A stretch of 5,349 nucleotides of DNA from Methylococcaceae bacterium (lineage in GTDB: Bacteria > Pseudomonadota > Gammaproteobacteria > Methylococcales > Methylococcaceae). The notes beneath the pieces were generated by a model. The model was not told the DNA's origin and did no database searches. It was given only the letters and a program-made list of their open reading frames with translations. Position 1 is the stretch's first letter, and the number at the start of each line of letters is the position of its first letter. The DNA lies in assembly GCA_005792805.1 (NCBI GenBank), contig SXQV01000197.1, positions 1-5,349 on the forward strand, in the 5' to 3' direction. The position numbers and the translations under genes are program-made. Below are positions 1 through 5,349 of this stretch, in pieces.

Positions 1-349
1 CGATGAGTAGCAGCATCGGGAACCAGGAAATGAATATCTGCGTAAAGAAGGATTCCGATTCCGGCGGATCCACCTTGATATCCACGTGATTTTCCAGCAG
101 GTCATCGACCATGTGAGGATCATTCGGGGGAGAATACGTACTGAACCGCTCTCCCGTACCTGTCAGCCCCCGGATAATCGGCCCATCAATGCTTACCTGC
201 TTAATCTGGCCCTCCCGGACCGACTGCAGAAATTGAGAGTAGGACATGCCCGATTCAACGGATTTTCGACCGCCGAAGTTATTGAACATCGACATCAGCA
301 CGACGGCCACGACAACCCACAAAACCACATTTTTCAGCATGTCATTCAC
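1..349 (-). CDS. ftsH: ATP-dependent zinc metalloprotease FtsH, N-terminal part (runs off the left edge)
   Basis: FtsH is a hexameric inner-membrane AAA+ protease that extracts and degrades misfolded membrane proteins and, in E. coli, short-lived cytoplasmic proteins such as sigma-32 and LpxC. Only the first 116 codons are here: a first transmembrane helix (about residues 7-23), the periplasmic domain (about 25-98, containing the typical YSQFLQSV segment), and the start of the second transmembrane helix (from about 101, FFTQIFISWF). The AAA+ and zinc-protease domains lie outside the window. The start is GTG at 349-347, giving VNDMLKN, which parallels the MSDMAKN start sometimes annotated for E. 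coli FtsH. It has a GAGGA Shine-Dalgarno 9 nt upstream, whereas the ATG at 340 would be 18 nt away. The gene follows recN on the same strand after 173 bp. The family call is secure; the start is likely but not proven. Confidence 0.95.
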   Translation of the reverse strand, partial: MNDMLKNVVLWVVVAVVLMSMFNNFGGRKSVESGMSYSQFLQSVREGQIKQVSIDGPIIRGLTGTGERFSTYSPPNDPHMVDDLLENHVDIKVDPPESESFFTQIFISWFPMLLLI

Positions 350-358
350 AATATCTTT

Positions 359-363
359 TCCTC
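359..363 (-). promoter_or_regulatory. ftsH ribosome binding site
   Basis: GAGGA on the minus strand, followed by AAAA and 9 nt in all before a GTG codon. The spacing selects GTG (349-347) over the in-frame ATG at 340-338. Confidence 0.7.
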
Positions 364-365
364 GC

Positions 366-385
366 GGGAACCTTGATCAATTCCC
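366..385 (-). repeat. Inverted repeat in the ftsH leader
   Basis: The arms GGGAA and TTCCC enclose a perfect TTGATCAA palindrome plus CC. On the minus-strand transcript this could form a 5-bp stem with a 10-nt loop, ending just upstream of the ftsH GAGGA. No T tract follows in the transcript direction, so it is not an intrinsic terminator. It could be an operator or a leader hairpin, or chance; nothing in the sequence decides. Confidence 0.35.
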
Positions 386-522
386 AATAAATAGTTGAAC
401 AATACTATCAGAATAGCCCCCAACAGCCGCCATTGACGGGCCAATTCAGCGGGCAGCCAAGGGAGCTACCGGCAACAAACCATTAATTCTCAAGGCATTA
501 TCTGAGCGCCACCAACCCGCCG

Positions 523-2214
523 TCAGGGTGAATCCAGACTCGATTCGGTCACCATTGCCAGCATCTCCGCAGCATGCGCCAGCGTTTGGCCAGTCATGAC
601 AACTCCCCCCAGCATTCGACCGATTTCAGCCGTTCGCTCCGCCCCCTCGATTTCGCGAACCTGGGACTGGGTCGCCTCCCCATGGATCTGCTTCTCGACC
701 AGCAGGTGATGATGTCCTTGTACCGACACCTGCGGCAGATGGGTGACACAAAATATCTGGAGTTCATTACCCAACAGGCGCAATTTTTGACCAACCACCT
801 CCGCGATACCGCCTCCAATCCCACTGTCGACCTCATCAAAAATCAGGGTGGGAACGCTCTTGCCCTCAGTGGCGGCCACCTGAATAGCCAGGCTGATACG
901 CGATAACTCACCCCCTGAGGCCACTCGCGCCAAGGGACGCGGCGGGATCCCGGGGTTGGCACTAACCAGAAACTCCACCGCATCCTGCCCAAAGGCAACA
1001 GGTTCTTTCGCGACATCAGACCGGACGACAATCTGCAGTTGCCCTTGTGGCATCCCCAGCTCGCGGATAATCCCTGAAATCTTTGCCTCCAGCACCTTTG
1101 CCGCAGACTGCCGCCGATCAGAGAGTTCCGCCGACAGCCGGCTGTATTCAGCCCGAAGCTGCTCCAGCTGCAGACGCAGGGCTTCGGTACTCTCTGCGCC
1201 ACCCAGCAAAACCGTTAGCTCACCTTGCAGCGCCTGGAAATGTACCGGCAATTCCTCCGGGCGAACCTGATGCTTACGCGCCAAACGATGCACGTCTCCC
1301 AGCCGCTGCTCCAGCATAGCGAGCGCGTTGGGATCCGCCTCCTGGCGTTCCAGTTCGCGACGCAGCTGCAACGAAGCTTCCTTGACCTGAAGCTGGGCCT
1401 CCTCAAGTAGACCCGCCGTTTCACTGAACTCCGGGGCCAGGCGGCTGAGATCGGTCAGTGCGTGGAGCGCATGAGCGAGCCGCGCACTGACTGATTGGGC
1501 CTCATCCTCATACAGACTGTTCAGTTCGGCCTGTCCGACTTCAATAATCCGGTCAATATTAGCCTGCCGGGTATGGGCCTCAACCAAGTCGGCGTAGTTC
1601 AGCGTGGCGATATCCTGCTGTTCAAGCTCTTCAACCTGAAACTGCAACAAATCCAGACGCGCCACCCGTCCAGAGGCCTGAGCACTCAGGCGATCCAATT
1701 CATCACTCAGGCGACGCCACCGTCGATAAATCGCGTCCGTTTGCGAGAGCAGTTCGCCATTTTTTGCCGCCGCATCAAGAATGCGGCGCTGCTCTGTCGA
1801 CCTAGTGAGCTGGACATGGGCATGCTGCCCATGAATTTCAACCAGTTCCTTCCCTAATTCCTGCAAAGACTGGAGCGTTACTGGACTGCCATTAATGAAG
1901 GCACGGGAACGGCCATCCGCTGCGATGACCCGGCGCACCAAACATTCATCTCCATCGACGAGCTCCTGCGCCTCCAGCCAGGCCCGTGCCGAGAGACTGC
2001 CGGTCAAATCGAACGTCAAATTGATCTCGGCCTTTTGCGCCCCGGGGCGAATGAAAGCGGAGTCCGCCCGATCACCCAAGGCAAGACCAAGCGCCGTCAA
2101 CAAAATGGACTTGCCCGCACCGGTTTCACCGGTCAGGACTGACAACCCCGATTTGAAGGAAAGATTAAGCGAAGCAACGACAGCCAGATCGCGAATATCC
2201 AGATGAATCAACAT
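523..2214 (-). CDS. recN: DNA repair protein RecN
   Basis: RecN is a cytoplasmic SMC-like ATPase that acts early in recombinational repair of double-strand breaks, together with RecA. The 563-aa product has the usual family length. The N-terminal ATPase lobe has Walker A GETGAGKS at residues 29-36 and the RecN-typical segments GRSRAFING (101-109) and EIHGQH (126-131). The middle (about 150-370) is rich in Leu, Glu, Arg and Gln and is the expected antiparallel coiled coil. The C-terminal lobe has the ABC signature ASGGELSR (432-439), Walker B TLIFDE (456-461; D460, E461) and a switch histidine in VTHLPQV (H492). All ATPase residues are present, so it should be active. The ATG start lies 4 bp after the nadK stop, with only a weak upstream GAG, which suggests translational coupling. 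In E. coli recN is LexA-controlled; no SOS box is visible just upstream here, where the sequence is nadK coding. Confidence 0.97.
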   Translation of the reverse strand: MLIHLDIRDLAVVASLNLSFKSGLSVLTGETGAGKSILLTALGLALGDRADSAFIRPGAQKAEINLTFDLTGSLSARAWLEAQELVDGDECLVRRVIAADGRSRAFINGSPVTLQSLQELGKELVEIHGQHAHVQLTRSTEQRRILDAAAKNGELLSQTDAIYRRWRRLSDELDRLSAQASGRVARLDLLQFQVEELEQQDIATLNYADLVEAHTRQANIDRIIEVGQAELNSLYEDEAQSVSARLAHALHALTDLSRLAPEFSETAGLLEEAQLQVKEASLQLRRELERQEADPNALAMLEQRLGDVHRLARKHQVRPEELPVHFQALQGELTVLLGGAESTEALRLQLEQLRAEYSRLSAELSDRRQSAAKVLEAKISGIIRELGMPQGQLQIVVRSDVAKEPVAFGQDAVEFLVSANPGIPPRPLARVASGGELSRISLAIQVAATEGKSVPTLIFDEVDSGIGGGIAEVVGQKLRLLGNELQIFCVTHLPQVSVQGHHHLLVEKQIHGEATQSQVREIEGAERTAEIGRMLGGVVMTGQTLAHAAEMLAMVTESSLDSP

Positions 2215-2218
2215 GGCA

Positions 2219-3109
2219 TTAAGCTCGGTATCCCGAACTCCAGTTCAGCTTGGCTCGGAGAATTTCAAAAAAGTCGTACCCCAGTGGATGCAAAAGCCTG
2301 AAGGGTTTGAGTTCCTTCCTGACTTCGATCAGGTCGCAGACATCAAGATCAGGGCTGGACACATTGTCACACACCAACTGGGCACCAAACTGCTTGCTGG
2401 GTCTGAAGGAAATGCCAACCATACTCTCGCCCCCCACCACGATCGGGCGATTGGTCAGCGCATGTGGATTGATGGGAGCCAAAACAATCGCGCTAAGCGT
2501 GGGAGACAGAATTGGCCCCCCTGCGGACAACGCGTACGCCGTGGAACCCGTCGGCGTGGAGACGATCAGCCCATCGGAACGCTGGGAATTCAAAAACACC
2601 CCGTCGATATGGGTCACGATCTCGATCATGCTCGTTGCATTCGACCGATGCACCACCACATCATTGATGGCAGATTGACGATAAATCACGTCACCACAGC
2701 GGATGATGCTGGCACCGAGAATAAAGCGCTCCTCCTCACTGTAACGGCCTTCAAGAACCTCGTCGAGATGGGTCGCAATATCCGCAGGCGAAATGTCCAC
2801 CAGAAAACCCAGCCGCCCGAGATTCACCCCGATCAGCGGAGTGTCATATTGGGCCAAGCCACGGGCGGCCGAGAGCAAAGTCCCATCGCCCCCGACCACT
2901 ACAGCAAAATCGCAGCGCTCACCGAGCTCGGATACGGATCCTGTGTCCGGGGTCACTCCTCTGACAAACGGCGCGGAATCACGTTCGACAATCACTCTCA
3001 GGCCACGCCTCACCAAGTGATCGTACAGCTCTGTCAGCGTCTCTTCTATCCGGTCTGCATCCGATTTACCGATCAGCGCGGCTACACCAAATTTCACTGA
3101 TGGCTCCAT
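2219..3109 (-). CDS. nadK: NAD kinase
   Basis: NadK phosphorylates NAD+ at the adenosine 2'-hydroxyl with ATP to make NADP+, and is the only source of NADP in most bacteria. Numbering from the ATG at 3109-3107 (296 aa, normal length), the protein has the catalytic GGDGT motif (73-77, D75), NLGRLGF (96-102), the NE-type motif as ND (149-150) in NDVVVHR, and the NAD-binding stretch from SDG (178-180) through STPTGSTAY (184-192). Three starts are possible: TTG at 3136, ATG at 3109 and GTG at 3097. I chose 3109 because MEPSVKFG matches the length of known N-termini such as the Pseudomonas form beginning MEP. GTG 3097 has the better Shine-Dalgarno (GGAG, 6 nt upstream) and remains a real alternative. 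The gene diverges from hrcA and runs into recN. I saw no convincing promoter upstream of it. Confidence 0.96.
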   Translation of the reverse strand: MEPSVKFGVAALIGKSDADRIEETLTELYDHLVRRGLRVIVERDSAPFVRGVTPDTGSVSELGERCDFAVVVGGDGTLLSAARGLAQYDTPLIGVNLGRLGFLVDISPADIATHLDEVLEGRYSEEERFILGASIIRCGDVIYRQSAINDVVVHRSNATSMIEIVTHIDGVFLNSQRSDGLIVSTPTGSTAYALSAGGPILSPTLSAIVLAPINPHALTNRPIVVGGESMVGISFRPSKQFGAQLVCDNVSSPDLDVCDLIEVRKELKPFRLLHPLGYDFFEILRAKLNWSSGYRA

Positions 3110-3211
3110 GTGTTCCAAAAAATCACTAGGGATCAACTAAGTCAGCGGTTGTAAATGCATCTGGATTCGAGAAATGCCTAAGATAATCGGGACAACTAAA
3201 GAGGCCGGCAT

Positions 3212-3235
3212 GGTCGTTGCCATAAGGCAACCACC
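3212..3235. repeat. 24-bp inverted repeat in the nadK-hrcA divergent spacer
   Basis: GGT-C-GTTGCC, then ATAA, then GGCAAC-C-ACC: nine paired positions per arm around one C/C mismatch, including a perfect 6-bp inner stem with a 4-nt centre. It lies about 35 bp upstream of the hrcA -35 box and about 100 bp upstream of nadK. No T tract flanks it on either strand, which argues against a terminator. The location suits an operator for an unidentified regulator, but no named factor can be assigned. Confidence 0.55.
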
Positions 3236-3269
3236 GAGTAGCCGTTGTCGTAGTTATGGTATGAAGTTC

Positions 3270-3298
3270 TTGACACATAATCTAGGGATTGCTAGTTT
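3270..3298 (+). promoter_or_regulatory. Predicted sigma-70-type promoter of hrcA-grpE-dnaK
   Basis: A perfect -35 box TTGACA (3270-3275) is followed after 17 bp by TAGTTT (3293-3298), which keeps the first two bases and the last base of the -10 consensus. Transcription would start near 3305, inside the CIRCE operator. An alternative -10, CATAAT (3276-3281, 5 of 6), overlaps the region but has no good -35 at the right distance. No CCCCAT-type sigma-32 -10 follows the -35 box. Confidence 0.5.
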
Positions 3299-3325
3299 CC
3301 GGCGCTCTCCGCCCTAGAGTGCCAA
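3299..3325. promoter_or_regulatory. CIRCE element (HrcA operator), left arm degenerate
   Basis: The consensus is TTAGCACTC, 9 bp, GAGTGCTAA. Here the left arm is CCGGCGCTC (3299-3307; 5 of 9 match), the spacer is exactly 9 bp (3308-3316), and the right arm is GAGTGCCAA (3317-3325; 8 of 9 match). The arms pair with each other at 6 of 7 inner positions (GGCGCTC against GAGTGCC). The element sits 21 bp before the hrcA start and overlaps the expected transcription start, the normal place for HrcA repression. The correct spacing, location and hrcA context make the call good despite the weak left arm. Confidence 0.8.
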
Positions 3326-3346
3326 TTCGTTTTTCAGCCCGTATCT

Positions 3347-4405
3347 GTGCCAACCCCTCTACAATTGACCGGCCGCGCTCAACACCTGCTTAAGGTTTTG
3401 GTGGAGCGGTACATCAATGAAGGTCAACCCGTAGGGTCACGGTCACTGTCGCGGGATGCCGGGCTCAACCTCAGCCCGGCCACCATCCGCAACGTGATGG
3501 CCGACCTGGAGGATCTGGGCCTGATCACCTCGCCTCATACCTCAGCGGGCAGGATGCCCACGGCATCGGGCTATCGGCTCTTTATCGACACCCTGCTCAC
3601 GGTCAAACCGCTACAGCAAGATGTGATTCAGCAGCTACGAGATGATCTCGACTGCCTCGGTTCCCCTGGAGAACTCCTGGAAACCGCCTCTCGACTGCTT
3701 TCCGAGGTGACTCATATGGCCGGCATTGTCACTCTGCCGAAACGGGAAACAAACGTTTTCAGCCATATTGAATTTTTGCCACTCTCAGACCGGCGGCTAC
3801 TGGTCATCCTGATTTCAAGCCAGCAAGAAATACACAACAAGATCATCCACACGCCCCGTGACTTTACGCATTCGGAATTGCAGGCCGCCGCAAATTTTTT
3901 AAACCAGCGCTATGCCGGCAATGACATTGCCCGGGTCCGTGAGGCCTTGCTGCGTGAGGTCAAGGAGACACGGGAACGTCTCAGCCAGGAAGTCATCGAC
4001 GCCGCCGCACTTACCGAACTGGCTCTGGAAGCCCCCAAAAAACGTCGCAAACCGGTCTTCGTTACCGGTGAAACCAATTTGATGGATTTCTCTGAACTCG
4101 CCAACATGGAACAATTTCGCAGCCTGTTCGAGACGCTGCACCAGAAAGAAGAAATGGCCCACCTGCTGGATCGGTGCATCGAATCGCCGGGGGTCAAGAT
4201 TTATATCGGCGAAGAATCCGGGCACCGGGCATTGGGCCAGTGCAGCCTGGTGACTTCTGCCTACTCGATCAATGACCGTGTGGCGGGGGTTCTGGGCGTC
4301 ATTGGCCCCACCCGCATGGAGTACGAACGCGTCATCCCGCTGGTCGATTTGACGGCAAAACTCGTCGGCGCGGCCTTGAATCACAAATCTCTGCCCCCAA
4401 TTTGA
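3347..4405 (+). CDS. hrcA: Heat-inducible transcription repressor HrcA
   Basis: HrcA is a dimeric repressor that binds CIRCE operators and shuts off chaperone operons; in characterised systems its activity depends on GroEL, so unfolded protein relieves repression. The 352-aa product has the usual length. The N-terminal winged helix-turn-helix spans about residues 7-83: RAQHLLKVLVERYI, GQPVGSR (26-32), the recognition helix SPATIRNVMADLE (43-55) and the wing HTSAGRMPT (64-72). The C-terminal GAF-like domain has IYIGEE (285-290) and the hallmark IGPTRMEYERVI (319-330). The start is GTG at 3347, with no visible Shine-Dalgarno; TTG at 3365 is the only other start that would keep the DNA-binding domain, and it also lacks one. 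The gene is first in a hrcA-grpE-dnaK group, with a CIRCE element 21 bp upstream indicating autoregulation. grpE follows after 79 bp. Confidence 0.97.
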   Translation: MPTPLQLTGRAQHLLKVLVERYINEGQPVGSRSLSRDAGLNLSPATIRNVMADLEDLGLITSPHTSAGRMPTASGYRLFIDTLLTVKPLQQDVIQQLRDDLDCLGSPGELLETASRLLSEVTHMAGIVTLPKRETNVFSHIEFLPLSDRRLLVILISSQQEIHNKIIHTPRDFTHSELQAAANFLNQRYAGNDIARVREALLREVKETRERLSQEVIDAAALTELALEAPKKRRKPVFVTGETNLMDFSELANMEQFRSLFETLHQKEEMAHLLDRCIESPGVKIYIGEESGHRALGQCSLVTSAYSINDRVAGVLGVIGPTRMEYERVIPLVDLTAKLVGAALNHKSLPPI

Positions 4406-4416
4406 CCTGACCCAGA

Positions 4417-4443
4417 CTGCCAGCACGCCTTCGAAGCTGGCGG
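4417..4443 (+). repeat. Stem-loop between hrcA and grpE
   Basis: CTGCCAGC (4417-4424) can pair with GCTGGCGG (4436-4443): 6 perfect pairs plus one G-U and one C-G, around an 11-nt loop that contains the start of a TTCGAA palindrome. No T run follows, so it is unlikely to end transcription. A processing or stability element in the hrcA-grpE mRNA is possible. The call rests only on pairing. Confidence 0.45.
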
Positions 4444-4471
4444 CTGTCACCACAAAAATCAGCCCTAGAAT

Positions 4472-4475
4472 GGAG
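4472..4475 (+). promoter_or_regulatory. grpE ribosome binding site, within a small inverted repeat
   Basis: GGAG, 9 nt before the ATG at 4485. It is followed directly by CCG and CTCC, so the Shine-Dalgarno could pair with CTCC in a 4-bp hairpin. It also shows that the upstream in-frame ATG at 4470, which has no Shine-Dalgarno of its own, is probably not the start. Confidence 0.6.
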
Positions 4476-4484
4476 CCGCTCCCT

Positions 4485-5036
4485 ATGAGCCATGAAGATA
4501 CTTTGCCTGAAGATACCGAAGCACTTGAACCCAATATGGCCGATGACCTCAACACGATTCCACCCACCCAGCTGGCGGAGGAATTGACCAAGGCCGCTCG
4601 GCTTGCCGAGGAAAACTGGGACAAGTTCGTCCGGACTCAAGCTGAACTGGAAAACCTCAAGCGACGCGCTGAAAAAGATCTCCAAAATGCCCATAAGTTC
4701 GGGCTTGAGAAGTTTGCACGCGAGCTGCTGCCCGTAGCCGACAGTCTGGAATTGGGCCTGAGCGTTGAAACGGGCGACAATCCCGAAGTGCAAAAACTGC
4801 GCGAAGGGATGGAACTGACCCTCAAGCAACTCATTGCCAGCCTGGAAAAATTCAACGTGACGCCGATTGATCCCGAGGGAGATAAATTCAACCCCGAACT
4901 GCATCAGGCAATGGCTACGCAACCCACCGACGAAGCCGAACCTAACACGGTCCTCAAGGTGTATCAGAAGGGCTATCTGCTCAATGACCGCTTGCTGCGG
5001 CCCGCCATGGTGGTTGTCGCTCAAGGAATCGGCTAA
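4485..5036 (+). CDS. grpE: Nucleotide exchange factor GrpE
   Basis: GrpE is a homodimeric cytoplasmic co-chaperone that releases ADP from DnaK and can act as a thermosensor through its long helices. The 183-aa product is of normal size. Order of parts: an acidic, disordered N-terminus (1-28), the long dimerising helix (about 30-90, with RTQAELENLKRRAEKD at 50-65 and FARELLPVADSLE at 77-89), a helical segment to about 125, then the beta domain that contacts DnaK. That domain carries the family signature FNPELHQAM (135-143) and VLKVYQKGYLLNDRLLRPAMV (about 156-176). The start is the ATG at 4485, which has a GGAG; an in-frame ATG at 4470 would add MEPLP but overlaps that Shine-Dalgarno. The gene lies between hrcA (79-bp gap) and dnaK (113-bp gap), its classic position. 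Confidence 0.97.
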   Translation: MSHEDTLPEDTEALEPNMADDLNTIPPTQLAEELTKAARLAEENWDKFVRTQAELENLKRRAEKDLQNAHKFGLEKFARELLPVADSLELGLSVETGDNPEVQKLREGMELTLKQLIASLEKFNVTPIDPEGDKFNPELHQAMATQPTDEAEPNTVLKVYQKGYLLNDRLLRPAMVVVAQGIG

Positions 5037-5063
5037 ACCAGGACGACTTCCGGGCAAAGGCTG

Positions 5064-5083
5064 GCTTGAAATGAAATTCAAGC
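5064..5083. repeat. Inverted repeat overlapping the dnaK promoter
   Basis: Perfect 7-bp arms GCTTGAA (5064-5070) and TTCAAGC (5077-5083) with a 6-bp centre. The left arm contains the sigma-32 -35 box and the right arm fills most of the promoter spacer. In grpE read-through RNA it could form a hairpin, but no T tract follows. It may be an operator, or a by-product of the -35 sequence. Confidence 0.55.
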
Positions 5084-5092
5084 TCCCCATAT
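5065..5092 (+). promoter_or_regulatory. Predicted sigma-32 (RpoH) promoter upstream of dnaK
   Basis: The -35 box CTTGAAA (5065-5071) is preceded by GG, and the -10 box CCCCATAT (5085-5092) follows after 13 bp. Both boxes match the E. coli heat-shock consensus (CTTGAAA, 13-15 bp, CCCCATNT) at every defined base. Transcription would start near 5100, leaving about 50 nt of leader before the dnaK ATG. The promoter would let dnaK be induced separately from hrcA and grpE. Confidence 0.75.
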
Positions 5093-5139
5093 CCCCTCCA
5101 AAGTTTTGATTTGAACCCCAGATTTACAACGTTTTACCC

Positions 5140-5143
5140 GGAG
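5140..5143 (+). promoter_or_regulatory. dnaK ribosome binding site
   Basis: GGAG followed by a 6-nt A/T-rich gap (AATTAA) and then ATG at 5150. This is the strongest initiation signal of the plus-strand genes, as expected for an abundant chaperone. Confidence 0.75.
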
Positions 5144-5149
5144 AATTAA

Positions 5150-5349
5150 ATGTCAAGAATCATCGGCATCGATTTGGGCACCACCAATTCCTGCGTAGCC
5201 ATCCTCGATGGCGGCAAGCCCCGAGTGATCGAAAATTCCGAAGGCGCTCGCACCACACCGTCCATTGTGGCATTTACACCCGACAATGAAGTGTTGGTCG
5301 GACAGTCCGCCAAGCGCCAGGCCATCACCAACCCAAAAAACACTCTCTA
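5150..5349 (+). CDS. dnaK: Molecular chaperone DnaK (Hsp70), N-terminal part (runs off the right edge)
   Basis: DnaK is the ATP-driven Hsp70 chaperone that, with DnaJ and GrpE, binds and releases exposed hydrophobic segments of unfolded proteins in the cytoplasm. Only the first 66 codons are present. They show the Hsp70 phosphate-1 loop IGIDLGTTNSCV (residues 5-16), then ARTTPSIVAF and VGQSAKRQAITNPKNTL, all typical of the bacterial ATPase domain. The start MSRIIGID is at the family position and has a GGAG 6 nt upstream. The partial last codon, TA, is compatible with the Tyr often found next in this family. It follows grpE by 113 bp, with a sigma-32-like promoter in the gap; dnaJ would be expected beyond the window. 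Confidence 0.98.
   Translation, partial: MSRIIGIDLGTTNSCVAILDGGKPRVIENSEGARTTPSIVAFTPDNEVLVGQSAKRQAITNPKNTL

Noticed and set aside
86..376. A 96-codon open frame on the plus strand over the ftsH start
   Set aside because: The minus strand encodes a clear FtsH N-terminus with a ribosome binding site; the plus-strand product is unrecognisable.
452..470. Possible 6-bp stem with a G-U pair in the recN-ftsH spacer (GGTAGC / GCTGCC on the minus strand), considered as a recN terminator
   Set aside because: No T tract follows on the minus-strand transcript, and the stem is short.
2213..3100. A 295-codon open frame on the plus strand, antisense to nearly all of nadK
   Set aside because: The opposite strand encodes NAD kinase with every motif intact. 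The antisense product has no recognisable domain and looks like a codon-bias shadow.
3126..3289. Direct repeat of the 8-mer CTAGGGAT at 3126-3133 and 3282-3289 in the nadK-hrcA spacer
   Set aside because: One shared 8-mer in a spacer of over 200 bp is not far from chance, and the flanks do not match well.
3347..3353. Second GTGCCAA, 28 bp after the one in the CIRCE right arm, considered as a second CIRCE half-site
   Set aside because: There is no matching left arm at the 9-bp distance, and the copy is the hrcA start itself.
3899..4624. A 241-codon open frame on the minus strand, antisense to hrcA and grpE
   Set aside because: It crosses two well-supported genes and their spacer, and its translation shows no family features.
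4332..5090. A 252-codon open frame on the minus strand, antisense to the hrcA end and all of grpE
   Set aside because: It is fully explained as a shadow of grpE. Its start lies in the dnaK promoter region, with no sign of its own gene.

Overview
This is a conserved chromosomal segment built around heat-shock and proteostasis genes, with two divergent gene groups. The gene set suggests a Gram-negative proteobacterium: RecN, a proteobacterial-type NadK, HrcA-GrpE-DnaK in that order, and an FtsH N-terminus close to the enteric form. An HrcA/CIRCE system together with a sigma-32-like promoter fits beta-proteobacteria, some gamma-proteobacteria (not enterics) and Acidithiobacillia. I lean to a gamma-proteobacterium or Acidithiobacillia relative, but the sequence alone does not settle the genus.

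Minus strand, read right to left: nadK (NAD kinase, 2219-3109), then recN (DNA repair ATPase, 523-2214) only 4 bp downstream, then a 173-bp spacer and the start of ftsH (membrane AAA+ protease, 1-349, running off the left edge). nadK and recN look like one transcription unit. ftsH has its own strong ribosome binding site and a GTG start.

Plus strand, read left to right: a 237-bp divergent spacer holding an inverted repeat of unknown role, a sigma-70-like promoter and a CIRCE operator; then hrcA (3347-4405), grpE (4485-5036) and the start of dnaK (5150-5349, running off the right edge). The 113-bp grpE-dnaK spacer holds a near-consensus sigma-32 promoter whose -35 box lies in one arm of a dyad.

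The genes fit together as follows. HrcA should repress its own operon through CIRCE. GrpE recharges DnaK by nucleotide exchange. The internal sigma-32-type promoter would give extra DnaK under heat stress. In organisms with RpoH, FtsH degrades sigma-32 with help from DnaK, so the window carries both an effector and a likely feedback partner of the heat-shock response. I see no mobile element, CRISPR array, RNA gene, pseudogene or undescribed system. The points of interest are regulatory: a one-sided CIRCE, layered HrcA and sigma-32 control, several unexplained dyads, and recN instead of the usual rlmE upstream of ftsH.
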